Of a DNA stretch of 64,000 nt, positions 25,298 to 33,563 are shown in pieces. The stretch's first letter is position 1. Each line of letters begins with the position of its first letter. Position numbers and translations under genes: made by a program. The notes below the pieces were generated by a model. The model was not told where the DNA came from, ran no database searches, and worked only from the letters and a program-made list of their open reading frames with translations. The stretch comes from Bacillus sp. OV166 (lineage in GTDB: Bacteria; Bacillota; Bacilli; Bacillales; Cytobacillaceae): assembly GCF_900177675.1 (NCBI RefSeq), contig NZ_FXWM01000001.1, positions 4,349,001 to 4,413,000 on the forward strand, given 5' to 3'.

Positions 25298-26182
25298 TCA
25301 TTCCTTGGGCAGACGTTCCTCAGGGTGTCCATTCAATACTACCTTGTCTCCAAACGCATCCTGTAATTGCTGCCAAAAATAGTCGGTCAAATCTTTTATG
25401 CCACGAGTTCCTACCTCTTGTTTAGCAATTTCACAAGCCATTCCTAATCCCACTGCTAATAAAGTATTTTCCGTGCCGGCACGCAGTCCAAACTCATGCC
25501 CAGCCCCGTGTATAAGTGGTTCCAGTTGGATTCCCTCTCGAATAAAGAGTGCTCCAATTCCTTTCGGAGCATAGAGTTTATGGCCGGCAATCGTGAGCAT
25601 ATCTACCTTCAAATCATTAACATTTACCGGGACTTTTCCAACCGATTGAGAAGCATCCGTATGAAAAGCTATCCCATGCTCTTTAGCTATATCCCCGATC
25701 GTTTGGATTGGTTGTAAGGTACCTGTTTCATTATTGGAATGCATAATCGAAATCAAGATCGTTTCCTTAGTAATCGCCTTTTCTATTTCTTCTAGTGTAA
25801 CTTTCCCAGTCCGATCCACGTCTACATATGTGACCTTTGCCCCTATTTGTTCGAGGAATTTACATGGATTCATGATCGCAGGATGTTCAATTTTAGAAGT
25901 AATGATATGGTTGCCTTTATGCCGATTTTTAAAATAAAAACCTTTTAATGCAAGGTTATTGGCTTCGCTGCCGCCACTTGTGAAAATAATTTCTCTAGGG
26001 GAACATCCAATTAACTCAGCAACCTGTTTTCGGGCATTATGTAATAATTCTTTTACAGGTCTCCCCGCCCAATGTAAGGCGGATGGATTCCCATAAAAAT
26101 TATCTAGCAACGGTTTCATGGCCTCTACTACTTCAGGAGCCATAGGTGTGCTGGCATTGTAATCAAGATAAATTTTTTCCAT
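25298..26182 (-). pseudogene. Cysteine desulfurase (NifS/IscS-like), 3' end lost
   Basis: The 294-aa frame has the PLP-binding fold: TSGGSEANNLALKG, ISIMHSNNETGTLQPIQ, HTDASQSVGKVPV and the lysine loop TIAGHKLYAPKGIGALFI. It ends GHPEERLP then KE and stop, where the family continues into the C-terminal domain with the mobile-loop catalytic cysteine (SxxHxG region). About 80-90 residues are missing, so it should not transfer sulfur. The break coincides with the AT-rich end of the recombinase element, so insertion there is the likely cause. It lies 36 bp after the C26 hydrolase gene, in the same operon. Confidence 0.85.
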
Positions 26183-26218
26183 CGATTGATTCCTTCCCTT
26201 CCACTTCTGAACCGATGA

Positions 26219-26947
26219 TTAAACCATGACCTTTGCACTGTTTTTAATAAATTCTAAGAACAAATTGTTCATCTCAGCGTTTGTACTTGCCATGGATTCA
26301 GGATGCCACTGAACACCCACCGTAAATGTGGTTGGATGGGTATATTCTACTGCTTCAACGATTCCATCGGATGATTGTGCAACGATACGAAGATCCTTGG
26401 CTACCTCACCGATTGCTTGATGGTGAAGACTATTGACTCGGACTCGATTAGATCCTACTATTTCAAACAATCTACTATTTTTGGAGATGGTCACCCAATG
26501 GGTATCTTGACTCCTATCAATCTTCTGAGAGTGTTGGATTGGTTCAATGACTTGACTCGGGATATCCTGAATTAAGGTTCCTCCCAATGCGACATTCAAA
26601 ATTTGCACTCCTCTGCAAATCGCAAGAAGGGGAATATCGTTCTCAAGCGCATATTTAACAATCGCAATCTCTGCCAAGTCCCGCTCTGGTGTAGTTGGAC
26701 CTAAGTGGTGATGTGGATCCTGATTAAAAAGTTTAGGATCGACGTCCTCTCCCCCGCTTAGGATAATTCCATCACATAAACCAAGCGTTTCTAAAGAAAT
26801 TTCGGGGTTAATATATGGAAGGATAATAGGGATCCCTCCGTTAGCGACAACACTTTTATGGTAATCATGGTGCACATAAACACCTTCCATATAGTCGTTA
26901 TGTTTAACATAGGCACCCGTTATGCCGATAATTGGTTTTCTGTTCAT
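26219..26947 (-). CDS. Gamma-glutamyl-gamma-aminobutyrate hydrolase-like (peptidase C26)
   Basis: The 242-aa product is a class I glutamine amidotransferase-like hydrolase: PIIGITGAY, the turn GIILSGGEDVDPKLF, the nucleophile cysteine in LLAICRGVQILN, and catalytic His/Glu in VGVQWHPE. PuuD and its relatives release glutamate from gamma-glutamyl compounds. It is full length. The downstream desulfurase pseudogene is in the same operon, so this gene is now the only working member. GGGGGAA lies before the ATG. Confidence 0.9.
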   Translation of the reverse strand: MNRKPIIGITGAYVKHNDYMEGVYVHHDYHKSVVANGGIPIILPYINPEISLETLGLCDGIILSGGEDVDPKLFNQDPHHHLGPTTPERDLAEIAIVKYALENDIPLLAICRGVQILNVALGGTLIQDIPSQVIEPIQHSQKIDRSQDTHWVTISKNSRLFEIVGSNRVRVNSLHHQAIGEVAKDLRIVAQSSDGIVEAVEYTHPTTFTVGVQWHPESMASTNAEMNNLFLEFIKNSAKVMV

Positions 26948-27108
26948 CTTTCTTCCCCCTATAACTTTGACACTAATATTGATATCTTAACACAATTATT
27001 TTTCAATACAGCACTGAAAAAATTTACATAATCTTAAAATGAACTTCATATATTAATCTGTATTGCAAATATACAATAATATTAACATGATCAAAGGATG
27101 GAGATACT

Positions 27109-27246
27109 ATGGAGCATGTTCTTTACAATGGAAAGAAATATATTATCCTTTATACGTACGATTCTGGATACTGCGAAATTAAAGAAATAGAAAGTGTTCA
27201 TAATGTACAATTGGTTCATTTATCAGAATTAAAAAATCTAACTTAA
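27109..27246 (+). CDS. Small conserved protein, 45 aa
   Basis: The frame MEHVLYNGKKYIILYTYDSG then YCEIKEIESVHNVQLVHLSE begins 8 nt after AAGGATGGAG and ends at a stop followed at once by a terminator, so it is a complete small transcription unit. The composition is soluble, with aromatic residues and one Cys. It resembles short Bacillus proteins of unknown function. No partner gene is adjacent. Confidence 0.7.
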   Translation: MEHVLYNGKKYIILYTYDSGYCEIKEIESVHNVQLVHLSELKNLT

Positions 27247-27253
27247 AAGATAG

Positions 27254-27289
27254 AGCTGGAAAAGGAAAAACTCCTTTACCAGCTTTTTT
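27254..27289 (+). terminator. Terminator after the 45-aa gene
   Basis: AGCTGGAAAAGGA pairs with TCCTTTACCAGCT (one mismatch), followed by TTTTTT. Confidence 0.8.
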
Positions 27290-27448
27290 AATGCTTGACT
27301 GTGTTAAACTTGGCCATAAAATCAACAATGACCATTAAAACAGCTAATTGATTAAATAATTTAAATATTTTACTAAAATTTATTTCGAAATCCGAAAAAG
27401 ATGTTAAAATCTATTTATTAAATTGAAATAGATTGTAGGGGATTGACG

Positions 27449-28369
27449 ATGAATAAGAATAAAAAGCTATGGCTTATTTATGGGATGTTATTTTTTGCCA
27501 CGGCTACATGGGGAAGTGCGTTTCTTGCTGGTAAAGTCGCTGTAAAAGACTTTGAACCAGCAACCGTTGCTTTTTTACGTTTTTTGGGGGCTGCTATTCT
27601 ATTGTTTCCGCTTATGTGGCTGATGGAAAAAAATCGAAAGAAGCCCACTCTCAAAGATTATGGATTATTTGCCGTTCTTGGATTAACAGGCATTGCAATA
27701 TATAATATTTGTTTTTTTATGGCTACCAAACATGCACCGGTTATTAAGAGTTCCTTATTTATTGCCTCAAACCCAGTACTGATTGTCCTTTTATCAGGAT
27801 TATTTCTAAAAGAAACAATCACCAAAAACCATATGATTGGAATGGTGATTGCCCTAACTGGGGTTACCTTCATTATTACCGATGGTCACCTACTCTCACT
27901 GTTCCAATACGGTTTTGAGACGATCGACTTTGTTTTACTAGGTGCAGTAATTAGCTGGGCATTGTACAGTGTGGTTGGTAAAGTCGTTTTAAAAAAATAC
28001 AGTGCGGTGGAATCCACCACTTATGCGGTTGCATTTGGTACCATATTTTTATTTCCGTTTGCATACGTGGAAACATCCTGGCACGATGTACAAACCGCTA
28101 GTGTTTCAACCTGGATCGCCATTTCACATATGAGCATTTTTGTAACGGTTGTTTCATTTATTATGTACTATTACGGCATAAAAGAGGTTGGTGCTGCGAA
28201 GGCTTCTATCTTTATTAATGTGATGCCGTTATCAGCTGTCTTGATGGCTACCTTCTTTTTAGGTGAGACCTTTACATTGGCTCAAGGGATAGGTGCCGCC
28301 TTTGTTTTAACTGGGGTTTATATTGGAACCAACACGAAACTTTTTAGAAGAAAATTACAAGCAGCATGA
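27449..28369 (+). CDS. EamA-family (DMT) transporter
   Basis: I choose the ATG at 27449 (MNKNKKLWLIYGMLFF) with AGGGGA 8 nt upstream, rather than the TTG two codons before. The 306-aa product has ten predicted membrane segments in two EamA repeats (about 12-140 and 155-295; FLRFLGAAILLFPLMW, FFLGETFTLAQGIGAAFVLT). Members export amino acids or other metabolites. It is a monocistronic gene ending at a strong terminator. The substrate is unknown. Confidence 0.9.
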   Translation: MNKNKKLWLIYGMLFFATATWGSAFLAGKVAVKDFEPATVAFLRFLGAAILLFPLMWLMEKNRKKPTLKDYGLFAVLGLTGIAIYNICFFMATKHAPVIKSSLFIASNPVLIVLLSGLFLKETITKNHMIGMVIALTGVTFIITDGHLLSLFQYGFETIDFVLLGAVISWALYSVVGKVVLKKYSAVESTTYAVAFGTIFLFPFAYVETSWHDVQTASVSTWIAISHMSIFVTVVSFIMYYYGIKEVGAAKASIFINVMPLSAVLMATFFLGETFTLAQGIGAAFVLTGVYIGTNTKLFRRKLQAA

Positions 28370-28379
28370 TTTAAAGGTC

Positions 28380-28414
28380 AAAACGGCAGTGATTTAGCTA
28401 ATCACCGCCGTTTT
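28380..28414 (+). terminator. Terminator after the EamA gene
   Basis: AAAACGGCAGTGATT pairs with AATCACCGCCGTTTT (one mismatch) over a 5-nt loop, followed by CTTTTG. It may also serve the convergent MBL gene. Confidence 0.75.
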
Positions 28415-28440
28415 CTTTTGATATTTATTAGTTTCTCACC

Positions 28441-29238
28441 TTAAAAAGATGAAACAATGGAAGCGACGATATGCCGAGAATCCCATTGTCCATCGGAAAA
28501 AGAAATGATTGGATATTTTTTCGGGAAAAGCATTTGAGTAATTTCATCAATCGAGCGACCTTGTTTGTGGAGATTTCCCACTTCACCGGAAAGATTCTCA
28601 AGATAATCTAATTTTTGCTTCATCATGCTTTTTCCATCCTTAATAAAACCAGCATGACAGCAAAACAGGGCCTGAAAGTCAAAGCTGAGCAGCCTGCGAA
28701 TCGAATCGATAATGACCGGAATGGATTCGCTGTCCATAATGACTTTTGTTTTCGGATTTACGAATAAATCACCGGAAAATAATTGTCCAGACTCTTCATG
28801 AAACAGAGAGACATGGTCATCAGCATGTCCTGGCGTATAAATGACTTTCCATTCGTGACTTCGAGATTTAATCACGTCCCCTAGTGGCAAGGGTTGAAAC
28901 GGCGTCCGCTTTCCCCAGGTTAACTGTCGATACTTTGGATAGGGATAAGGCTCAGCACAGATACTCATTCCCTTTGGATGTACATAGATTGGAACATTCT
29001 TTTGCTTCTGAATCCATGGGGCTAAACCAGAATGGTCTTCATGACTATGTGTCAATGTTACCATCTCAAAGCTTAGATTCTCATAAATAGGTACAAGCTC
29101 TGTTTCAAGACACTGTGGCCCTGTATCAATTAACATTCCGTCTACCAAAAAAGAATAAACTGTCCCTAATTTGATTCCCGACTGTTGAACATTTCCTTCT
29201 ACACATAAAACGTCCTCATTCGTTAATACGTTTAACAT
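28441..29238 (-). CDS. MBL-fold metallo-hydrolase
   Basis: The 265-aa product has the metal motif THSHEDHSG (H-x-H-x-D-H), a second histidine in YTPGHADDHVSLF, the aspartate in FSGDLFVNP and a final His in LFCCHAGFI, so the di-zinc site is complete. The C-terminal helical part (KSMMKQKLDYLENLSGEVGN) resembles glyoxalase II/LACTB2-like hydrolases. The substrate is probably a thioester or a similar small molecule. It is a single gene. Confidence 0.88.
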   Translation of the reverse strand: MLNVLTNEDVLCVEGNVQQSGIKLGTVYSFLVDGMLIDTGPQCLETELVPIYENLSFEMVTLTHSHEDHSGLAPWIQKQKNVPIYVHPKGMSICAEPYPYPKYRQLTWGKRTPFQPLPLGDVIKSRSHEWKVIYTPGHADDHVSLFHEESGQLFSGDLFVNPKTKVIMDSESIPVIIDSIRRLLSFDFQALFCCHAGFIKDGKSMMKQKLDYLENLSGEVGNLHKQGRSIDEITQMLFPKKYPIISFSDGQWDSRHIVASIVSSF

Positions 29239-29416
29239 TATCGATTATGCACACCTCCCTTTTTCGAATTTTCAAAATTCTCTATTTAATTGTATCGAAA
29301 AATGAATGAATAATCAATCATGATATCCTGATGAAATTTAAATCTACTTATCAAAAAGATAAATGCATATTTCTCTACTTTTTTTCAAATTATATGAAAA
29401 AAAGGTGGTTATATAA

Positions 29417-29653
29417 GTGAGTAATTGGCATCTCATTTTGTCTGGTATTGCATTGTTAGTATTGATTGGCGGTTTAATTTTTACATTAGGAACTGGAAGA
29501 ATGGTCAGTACTAGATCAAGTGAATTTGATACGCAAATCAATGAAAAAACTCAAAGACATCCTTATTTACTGAATCCAGTATTTCTTGTTTGGATTATCG
29601 CCATTGCAGCTATCATTATTTATATCATCTATCTTGGCTTTAATTACTATTGA
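29417..29653 (+). CDS. Small membrane protein, 78 aa
   Basis: It starts at GTG with AAAGGTGG about 9 nt upstream. Two membrane helices (about 5-25, ILSGIALLVLIGGLIFTL, and 53-74, PVFLVWIIAIAAIIIYIIY) enclose a charged loop (STRSSEFDTQINEKTQRHPY). I recognise no family function. It ends at a bidirectional terminator shared with the convergent DUF1292 gene. Confidence 0.7.
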   Translation: MSNWHLILSGIALLVLIGGLIFTLGTGRMVSTRSSEFDTQINEKTQRHPYLLNPVFLVWIIAIAAIIIYIIYLGFNYY

Positions 29654-29657
29654 AAAA

Positions 29658-29708
29658 AAACGCAGCGAAAGGACCCCCCTATTATCCGGGGGTACCTTTC
29701 GTTGCGTT
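29658..29708. terminator. Bidirectional terminator
   Basis: AACGCAGCGAAAGGACCCCC pairs with GGGGGTACCTTTCGTTGCGT, with A-run and T-rich flanks. It serves the 78-aa gene on the plus strand and the DUF1292 gene on the minus strand. Confidence 0.85.
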
Positions 29709-29713
29709 ATGTT

Positions 29714-29968
29714 TTATTCTGCTGGAGCATGTTCCACGGCGATTTGATATGCAGCCAATATCGCTTCACTTTCGGAAGGGTCATTTATACCTACTAAGTC
29801 TTGGTTACCTTCCTCACCCTCAATCTTCATTACGATGGTTTCATCCTCTGCATTTAGTAGCGCATAGGACTCGTCCTCCATATCAAACAAGGCTTCAACA
29901 GCAAATTCTTTAAGATTCCCGTGGTCATCTTCAATCGTTATATAATCACGTGGTTCATCATGCTTCAT
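29714..29968 (-). CDS. DUF1292 protein (YrzB-like)
   Basis: The 84-aa acidic product (ITIEDDHGNLKEFAVEALFD, YALLNAEDETIVMKIEGEEG) matches the DUF1292 family found across Firmicutes, usually beside the cell-division/ruvX-mltG region. Here it is apart from that context, which suggests a second paralogue. It is cytosolic and its function is unknown. Confidence 0.85.
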   Translation of the reverse strand: MKHDEPRDYITIEDDHGNLKEFAVEALFDMEDESYALLNAEDETIVMKIEGEEGNQDLVGINDPSESEAILAAYQIAVEHAPAE

Positions 29969-30154
29969 CGTCCCTCACCTCAACAAAAGTACTCAGAAAT
30001 AATGTTCCCTTACCCACAAAAAAGTTCAGTGGAAAAATATTGTTAATACCATTTGAAATTGGGAAAAGTAATATCGGCATTATTGATTGGGTGGTGTGTG
30101 ATTGAAGATTAGTTTTGTGGGTTAAAGGTAAAGTTATAGTGGTTGTTTGTGCGT

Positions 30155-30658
30155 TTACCAAGAACATTGGTACAACAAATAGTGGGTTTCAAAATTGAAG
30201 TGATTAATGAGGGCTGATAATAAGGCTTGGGTCTCTTCAATTTCTCTGTAATAATAGGAATCATAAGAGAGGTTACCGAAAAAACAACCAGGTCTTGTTG
30301 GTAAAATATGATAAGGAGGTTCCTTTTCCTTTAGAACTTGAAGACATAAGTTATTTAGGTCCAGCAAATTTTCCTTTGTGACTTCTTGTGTGAAAAGAGG
30401 GTCATCTTCCCCGTTATGGAGTGTTTCGACAAACCAATTGTGAATTTGGTTGGCCTTTCGCCAGTACGCAACTTCTTCATAAATACTCGACCATGAGGAA
30501 TCATATTCCTTAAAATGCTTAATGTGCGGCTTTAGCTTTTCATAGATTTCATCCTGATCTGCTTTATGCTTACTCATTTGTGCACTTGCTAAAACGATTT
30601 CATCATAGTCCATTCCAGTGATCTTAGGTAAAGAAACTAAATACATATCAAGTCCCAT
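30155..30658 (-). CDS. Conserved MGLDMYL-type protein of unknown function
   Basis: The 167-aa product begins MGLDMYLVSLPK, a start shared by a family scattered in bacteria and phages. Conserved features are EVAYWRKANQIHNWFVE and a C-terminal YYYREIEETQALLSALINHF. No signal peptide or membrane segment is visible. The function is not known. It is monocistronic. Confidence 0.75.
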   Translation of the reverse strand: MGLDMYLVSLPKITGMDYDEIVLASAQMSKHKADQDEIYEKLKPHIKHFKEYDSSWSSIYEEVAYWRKANQIHNWFVETLHNGEDDPLFTQEVTKENLLDLNNLCLQVLKEKEPPYHILPTRPGCFFGNLSYDSYYYREIEETQALLSALINHFNFETHYLLYQCSW

Positions 30659-30826
30659 TTTCTAACTCCTTTTTCTAATTTAGTAGTTGTAAACATATAG
30701 TAATACAACCACTATTATCCTATCATAAATTAACTCCATCACCGTCTACTTCATATGAACAAATATTGAACTTTTCGACATTTTACTATATAAACTGCTA
30801 TTTTTTCTTGTTAAAATAAAAATCAA

Positions 30827-32158
30827 ATGAAGAAGGGTTTGTCCTTCAGAAAGAGGTTTCGTGTGGCACATAACCCGGTCGATTCAAAACCAGATTGGTT
30901 GAAGAGTTACATAGATTCACCAGAAAAGCAGGAAAAGTTATATCGACGGACATTACTGATCGTTGTCATGTCTCAGATTTTCGGTGGGGCTGGACTTGCT
31001 GCTGGAATTACGGTTGGCGCACTTCTTGCCCAAGATATGTTAGGGACGGATAGCTATGCAGGGATACCAGCAGCATTGTTAACATTGGGTTCTGCTGGAG
31101 CAGCGTTGCTTATCGGTCGAGTCTCACAACGTTTCGGCCGCCGAATAGGACTTGCGGGAGGATTCTTGACTGGTGGGATCGGTGCGATTGGAGTGATCGT
31201 TTCGGCCATCACAAGTAATATCTTTCTTCTTTTCGCCTCGCTTCTGGTCTATGGTGCAGGCTCAGCTTCAAACTTACAAGCCCGCTATGCCGGAACCGAC
31301 TTAGCAAAACCCACACAGCGAGCGACATCCATCAGTATTGCCATGGTATCAACCACATTCGGCGCTGTGGCGGGACCGAATTTGGTCGATGTAATGGGCC
31401 GATTTGCCACGTCAATCGGTGTCCCTTCTCTTGCCGGTCCGTTCATACTGGGCGCGACTGCCTTTATCCTTGCGGGGTTAGTCCTATTAGCTTTCCTGCG
31501 CCCGGATCCTCTGATGGTTGCAGAAGCGATTGCAGTTGATCAGCAAATGCATAGAAGTAATCCCTTAGAGAAGCAATCTAGTAATCTAGCTATCAATAAA
31601 CGAGGAATCGTGGTTGCTGCGACCATTATGGTTTTAACTCAAATTGTCATGACATCCATCATGACAATGACACCCGTATACATGAAACATCATGGGCATG
31701 GTCTAAGAGAAGTCGGAATGGTAATCGGCTTCCATATAGGTGCCATGTACCTTCCCTCACTAGTAACAGGTATTCTCGTAGATAAGATAGGCCGAACTAC
31801 AATGGCCATCGCTTCCGGTGCCACGCTCCTTGCAGCTGGTATTCTTGCTGGCAGTGCACCTGCTGATTCCATGCTTGTTCTTATCATTGCACTCGTTTTG
31901 CTCGGGCTTGGCTGGAACTTTGGGTTAATTAGCGGCACGGCACTGATTGTCGATTCAACTTCCCCCTCTAACCGGGCCAAAACACAGGGAACAGTAGATG
32001 TTTTAATTGCTTTAGCTGGGGCATCCGGGGGAGCGCTTTCCGGGATGGTGGTTGCACAAACGAGTTATGCTGGACTATCATTTGCTGGAGGGATCCTTTC
32101 CTTACTGCTGATCCCAGTCGTGATCTGGTCTAGTAGTAATCAGAGAATGACTGAATAA
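30827..32158 (+). CDS. MFS transporter
   Basis: The 443-aa product has twelve predicted membrane segments after a 40-aa cytosolic N-terminus, with the loop motif GRVSQRFGRRIGLAGG between helices 2 and 3 and GILVDKIGRTTMAIASG between 8 and 9. It is a drug/metabolite efflux-type carrier of unknown substrate. The ATG at 30827 has no good ribosome binding site. A GTG at 30863 (VAHNPVDSK) has AGAGG 6-7 nt upstream and may be the true start. Confidence 0.88.
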   Translation: MKKGLSFRKRFRVAHNPVDSKPDWLKSYIDSPEKQEKLYRRTLLIVVMSQIFGGAGLAAGITVGALLAQDMLGTDSYAGIPAALLTLGSAGAALLIGRVSQRFGRRIGLAGGFLTGGIGAIGVIVSAITSNIFLLFASLLVYGAGSASNLQARYAGTDLAKPTQRATSISIAMVSTTFGAVAGPNLVDVMGRFATSIGVPSLAGPFILGATAFILAGLVLLAFLRPDPLMVAEAIAVDQQMHRSNPLEKQSSNLAINKRGIVVAATIMVLTQIVMTSIMTMTPVYMKHHGHGLREVGMVIGFHIGAMYLPSLVTGILVDKIGRTTMAIASGATLLAAGILAGSAPADSMLVLIIALVLLGLGWNFGLISGTALIVDSTSPSNRAKTQGTVDVLIALAGASGGALSGMVVAQTSYAGLSFAGGILSLLLIPVVIWSSSNQRMTE

Positions 32159-32183
32159 AGCTAGAGTTTTTGACAAAAAGTAT

Positions 32184-32240
32184 AGGGAAAAAGGAAACCT
32201 GTCTCTGGTTCGCCAGTGGCCATCCTTTTCCCTTTTTGAT
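32184..32240 (+). terminator. Terminator after the MFS gene
   Basis: AGGGAAAAAGGA pairs with TCCTTTTCCCT across a 27-nt loop, followed by a T-run. Confidence 0.65.
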
Positions 32241-32346
32241 TTCTTTTAATAAAAAAAGCAAAATTTTTACGATTTCACAATTAAATTTATTTTCGGAATT
32301 TTATAAGTATGTTATAGTCATATAAAAGAAAAATGGAGTGATAAAA

Positions 32347-33444
32347 ATGAAACTGCAAGTCCAACGCGCTTATAATTTTAATGCAGGCCCTTCCGCGTTA
32401 CCTATTTCCGTCTTAGAAAAAGCTCAAGAAGAACTGATTGATTTTCGAGGTACAGGCATGTCAGTCATGGAGCTTAGCCATCGAAGCAAAGCATATGAAG
32501 AAGTACATAATCAAGCGATTGACAATTTGAAGGAACTACTTTCTATTCCTGATACACATGAAGTACTCTTCTTGCAAGGCGGAGCGAGTCTTCAGTTTTC
32601 AATGATTCCGATGAATTTTTTACAATCTGGAAAAAAAGCCGGATATGTAATGACAGGCTCTTGGTCAGAGAAAGCATTCACGGAGGCAAAACTATTTGGG
32701 GATGTTTATCATGCGGGTTCCACAAAAGAAGGCAACTACCGCAGCATCCCAACGCTTGATCAAATACAGTACGTTCCATCGGATGCTTATTTACACCTAA
32801 CATCGAACAATACCATTTATGGTACCCAATGGAAGGACTTCCCTGACACTGGCGATGTTCCGTTAATCGCAGACATGTCGAGTGATATTCTGTCTAAGCC
32901 GATTGATGTTAGCAAGTTTGCGTTAATTTATGCTGGTGCCCAGAAAAACCTTGGTCCTTCAGGCGTAACGGTTGTGATTATTCGCAAGGATTTGCTTGAA
33001 CAAGCAAACACAAATATCCCAACAATGTTAAAGTACAGTACACATTCTAAAAATAATTCATTGTATAACACACCGCCAACCTTCGGCATTTATATGCTGG
33101 GTGAGGTCTTAAACTGGGCTCGTGAGTTAGGTGGCTTATCTGCGATTGCTGAGCTTAATGATAAAAAAGCGAATCTGATTTACGAAACAATTGATACAAG
33201 TAATGGTTTTTACATTGGCCATGCTGAACCGGACAGTCGTTCTCTCATGAACCTTACTTTTAACTTAGCATCGAAAGACTTAGAAAAGAAATTCCTCGAG
33301 CAAGCGAAACAAAAAGGCTTTGTTGGCGTAAACGGTCATCGCTCGATCGGCGGATGTCGTGTATCAGCTTATAATGCTGTTCCAGTTGAGGCATGTAAGG
33401 CATTCAAAGAGTTTATGATTCAATTCCAAGCAGAAAATAGCTAA
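32347..33444 (+). CDS. serC: Phosphoserine aminotransferase
   Basis: The 365-aa product is SerC: YNFNAGPSALPISVLEKAQE at the start, FRGTGMSVMELSHRS, VLFLQGGASLQFSMIPMNFL, the PLP lysine in YAGAQKNLGPSGV and the C-terminal GHRSIGGCRVSAYNAVP. It converts 3-phosphohydroxypyruvate and glutamate to phosphoserine in serine synthesis. The ATG at 32347 has GGAG 10 nt upstream; an in-frame GTG three codons earlier is less likely. It is monocistronic with a terminator. No serA lies beside it. Confidence 0.95.
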   Translation: MKLQVQRAYNFNAGPSALPISVLEKAQEELIDFRGTGMSVMELSHRSKAYEEVHNQAIDNLKELLSIPDTHEVLFLQGGASLQFSMIPMNFLQSGKKAGYVMTGSWSEKAFTEAKLFGDVYHAGSTKEGNYRSIPTLDQIQYVPSDAYLHLTSNNTIYGTQWKDFPDTGDVPLIADMSSDILSKPIDVSKFALIYAGAQKNLGPSGVTVVIIRKDLLEQANTNIPTMLKYSTHSKNNSLYNTPPTFGIYMLGEVLNWARELGGLSAIAELNDKKANLIYETIDTSNGFYIGHAEPDSRSLMNLTFNLASKDLEKKFLEQAKQKGFVGVNGHRSIGGCRVSAYNAVPVEACKAFKEFMIQFQAENS

Positions 33445-33446
33445 TG

Positions 33447-33483
33447 AAAAATCACCCTCTATATTTTTTAGAGGGTGATTTTT
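33447..33483 (+). terminator. Terminator of serC
   Basis: AAAAATCACCCTCT and AGAGGGTGATTTTT form a perfect 14-bp stem with a 9-nt loop. Confidence 0.9.
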
Positions 33484-33558
33484 TCAGTTCATCGGGCTTT
33501 ATAAACCGCTCTTACTTACATTGGTCGTGATTTTTCCAGTCAAACAGGCTTTATAAAC
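33475..33558. repeat. Two tandem 32-bp imperfect repeats after serC
   Basis: GTGATTTTT-CAGT and then GGCTTTATAAAC occurs at 33475-33506 and 33527-33558 with a few changes and a 52-bp period. The first copy overlaps the serC terminator. Confidence 0.6.
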
Positions 33559-33563
33559 GAACA

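Larger units (their letters stand above)
17176..25306 (-). mobile_element. Four-gene tyrosine-recombinase element (Tn554-like plan)
   Basis: Four tightly packed minus-strand genes encode a TnpA-like recombinase, a 949-aa zinc-motif protein, a TnpB-like recombinase and a TnpC-like coiled-coil protein. The right edge is placed where a cysteine desulfurase frame stops matching its family (right after GHPEERLP), next to a 970-bp AT-rich non-coding stretch. The left edge is unknown; I give the operon terminator. No antibiotic, metal or defence cargo is visible inside. Confidence 0.6.

Noticed and set aside
29958..30167. 69-aa minus-strand open frame between DUF1292 and the MGLDMYL gene
   Set aside because: Composition is unlike a protein, it overlaps both neighbours and lacks a ribosome binding site.
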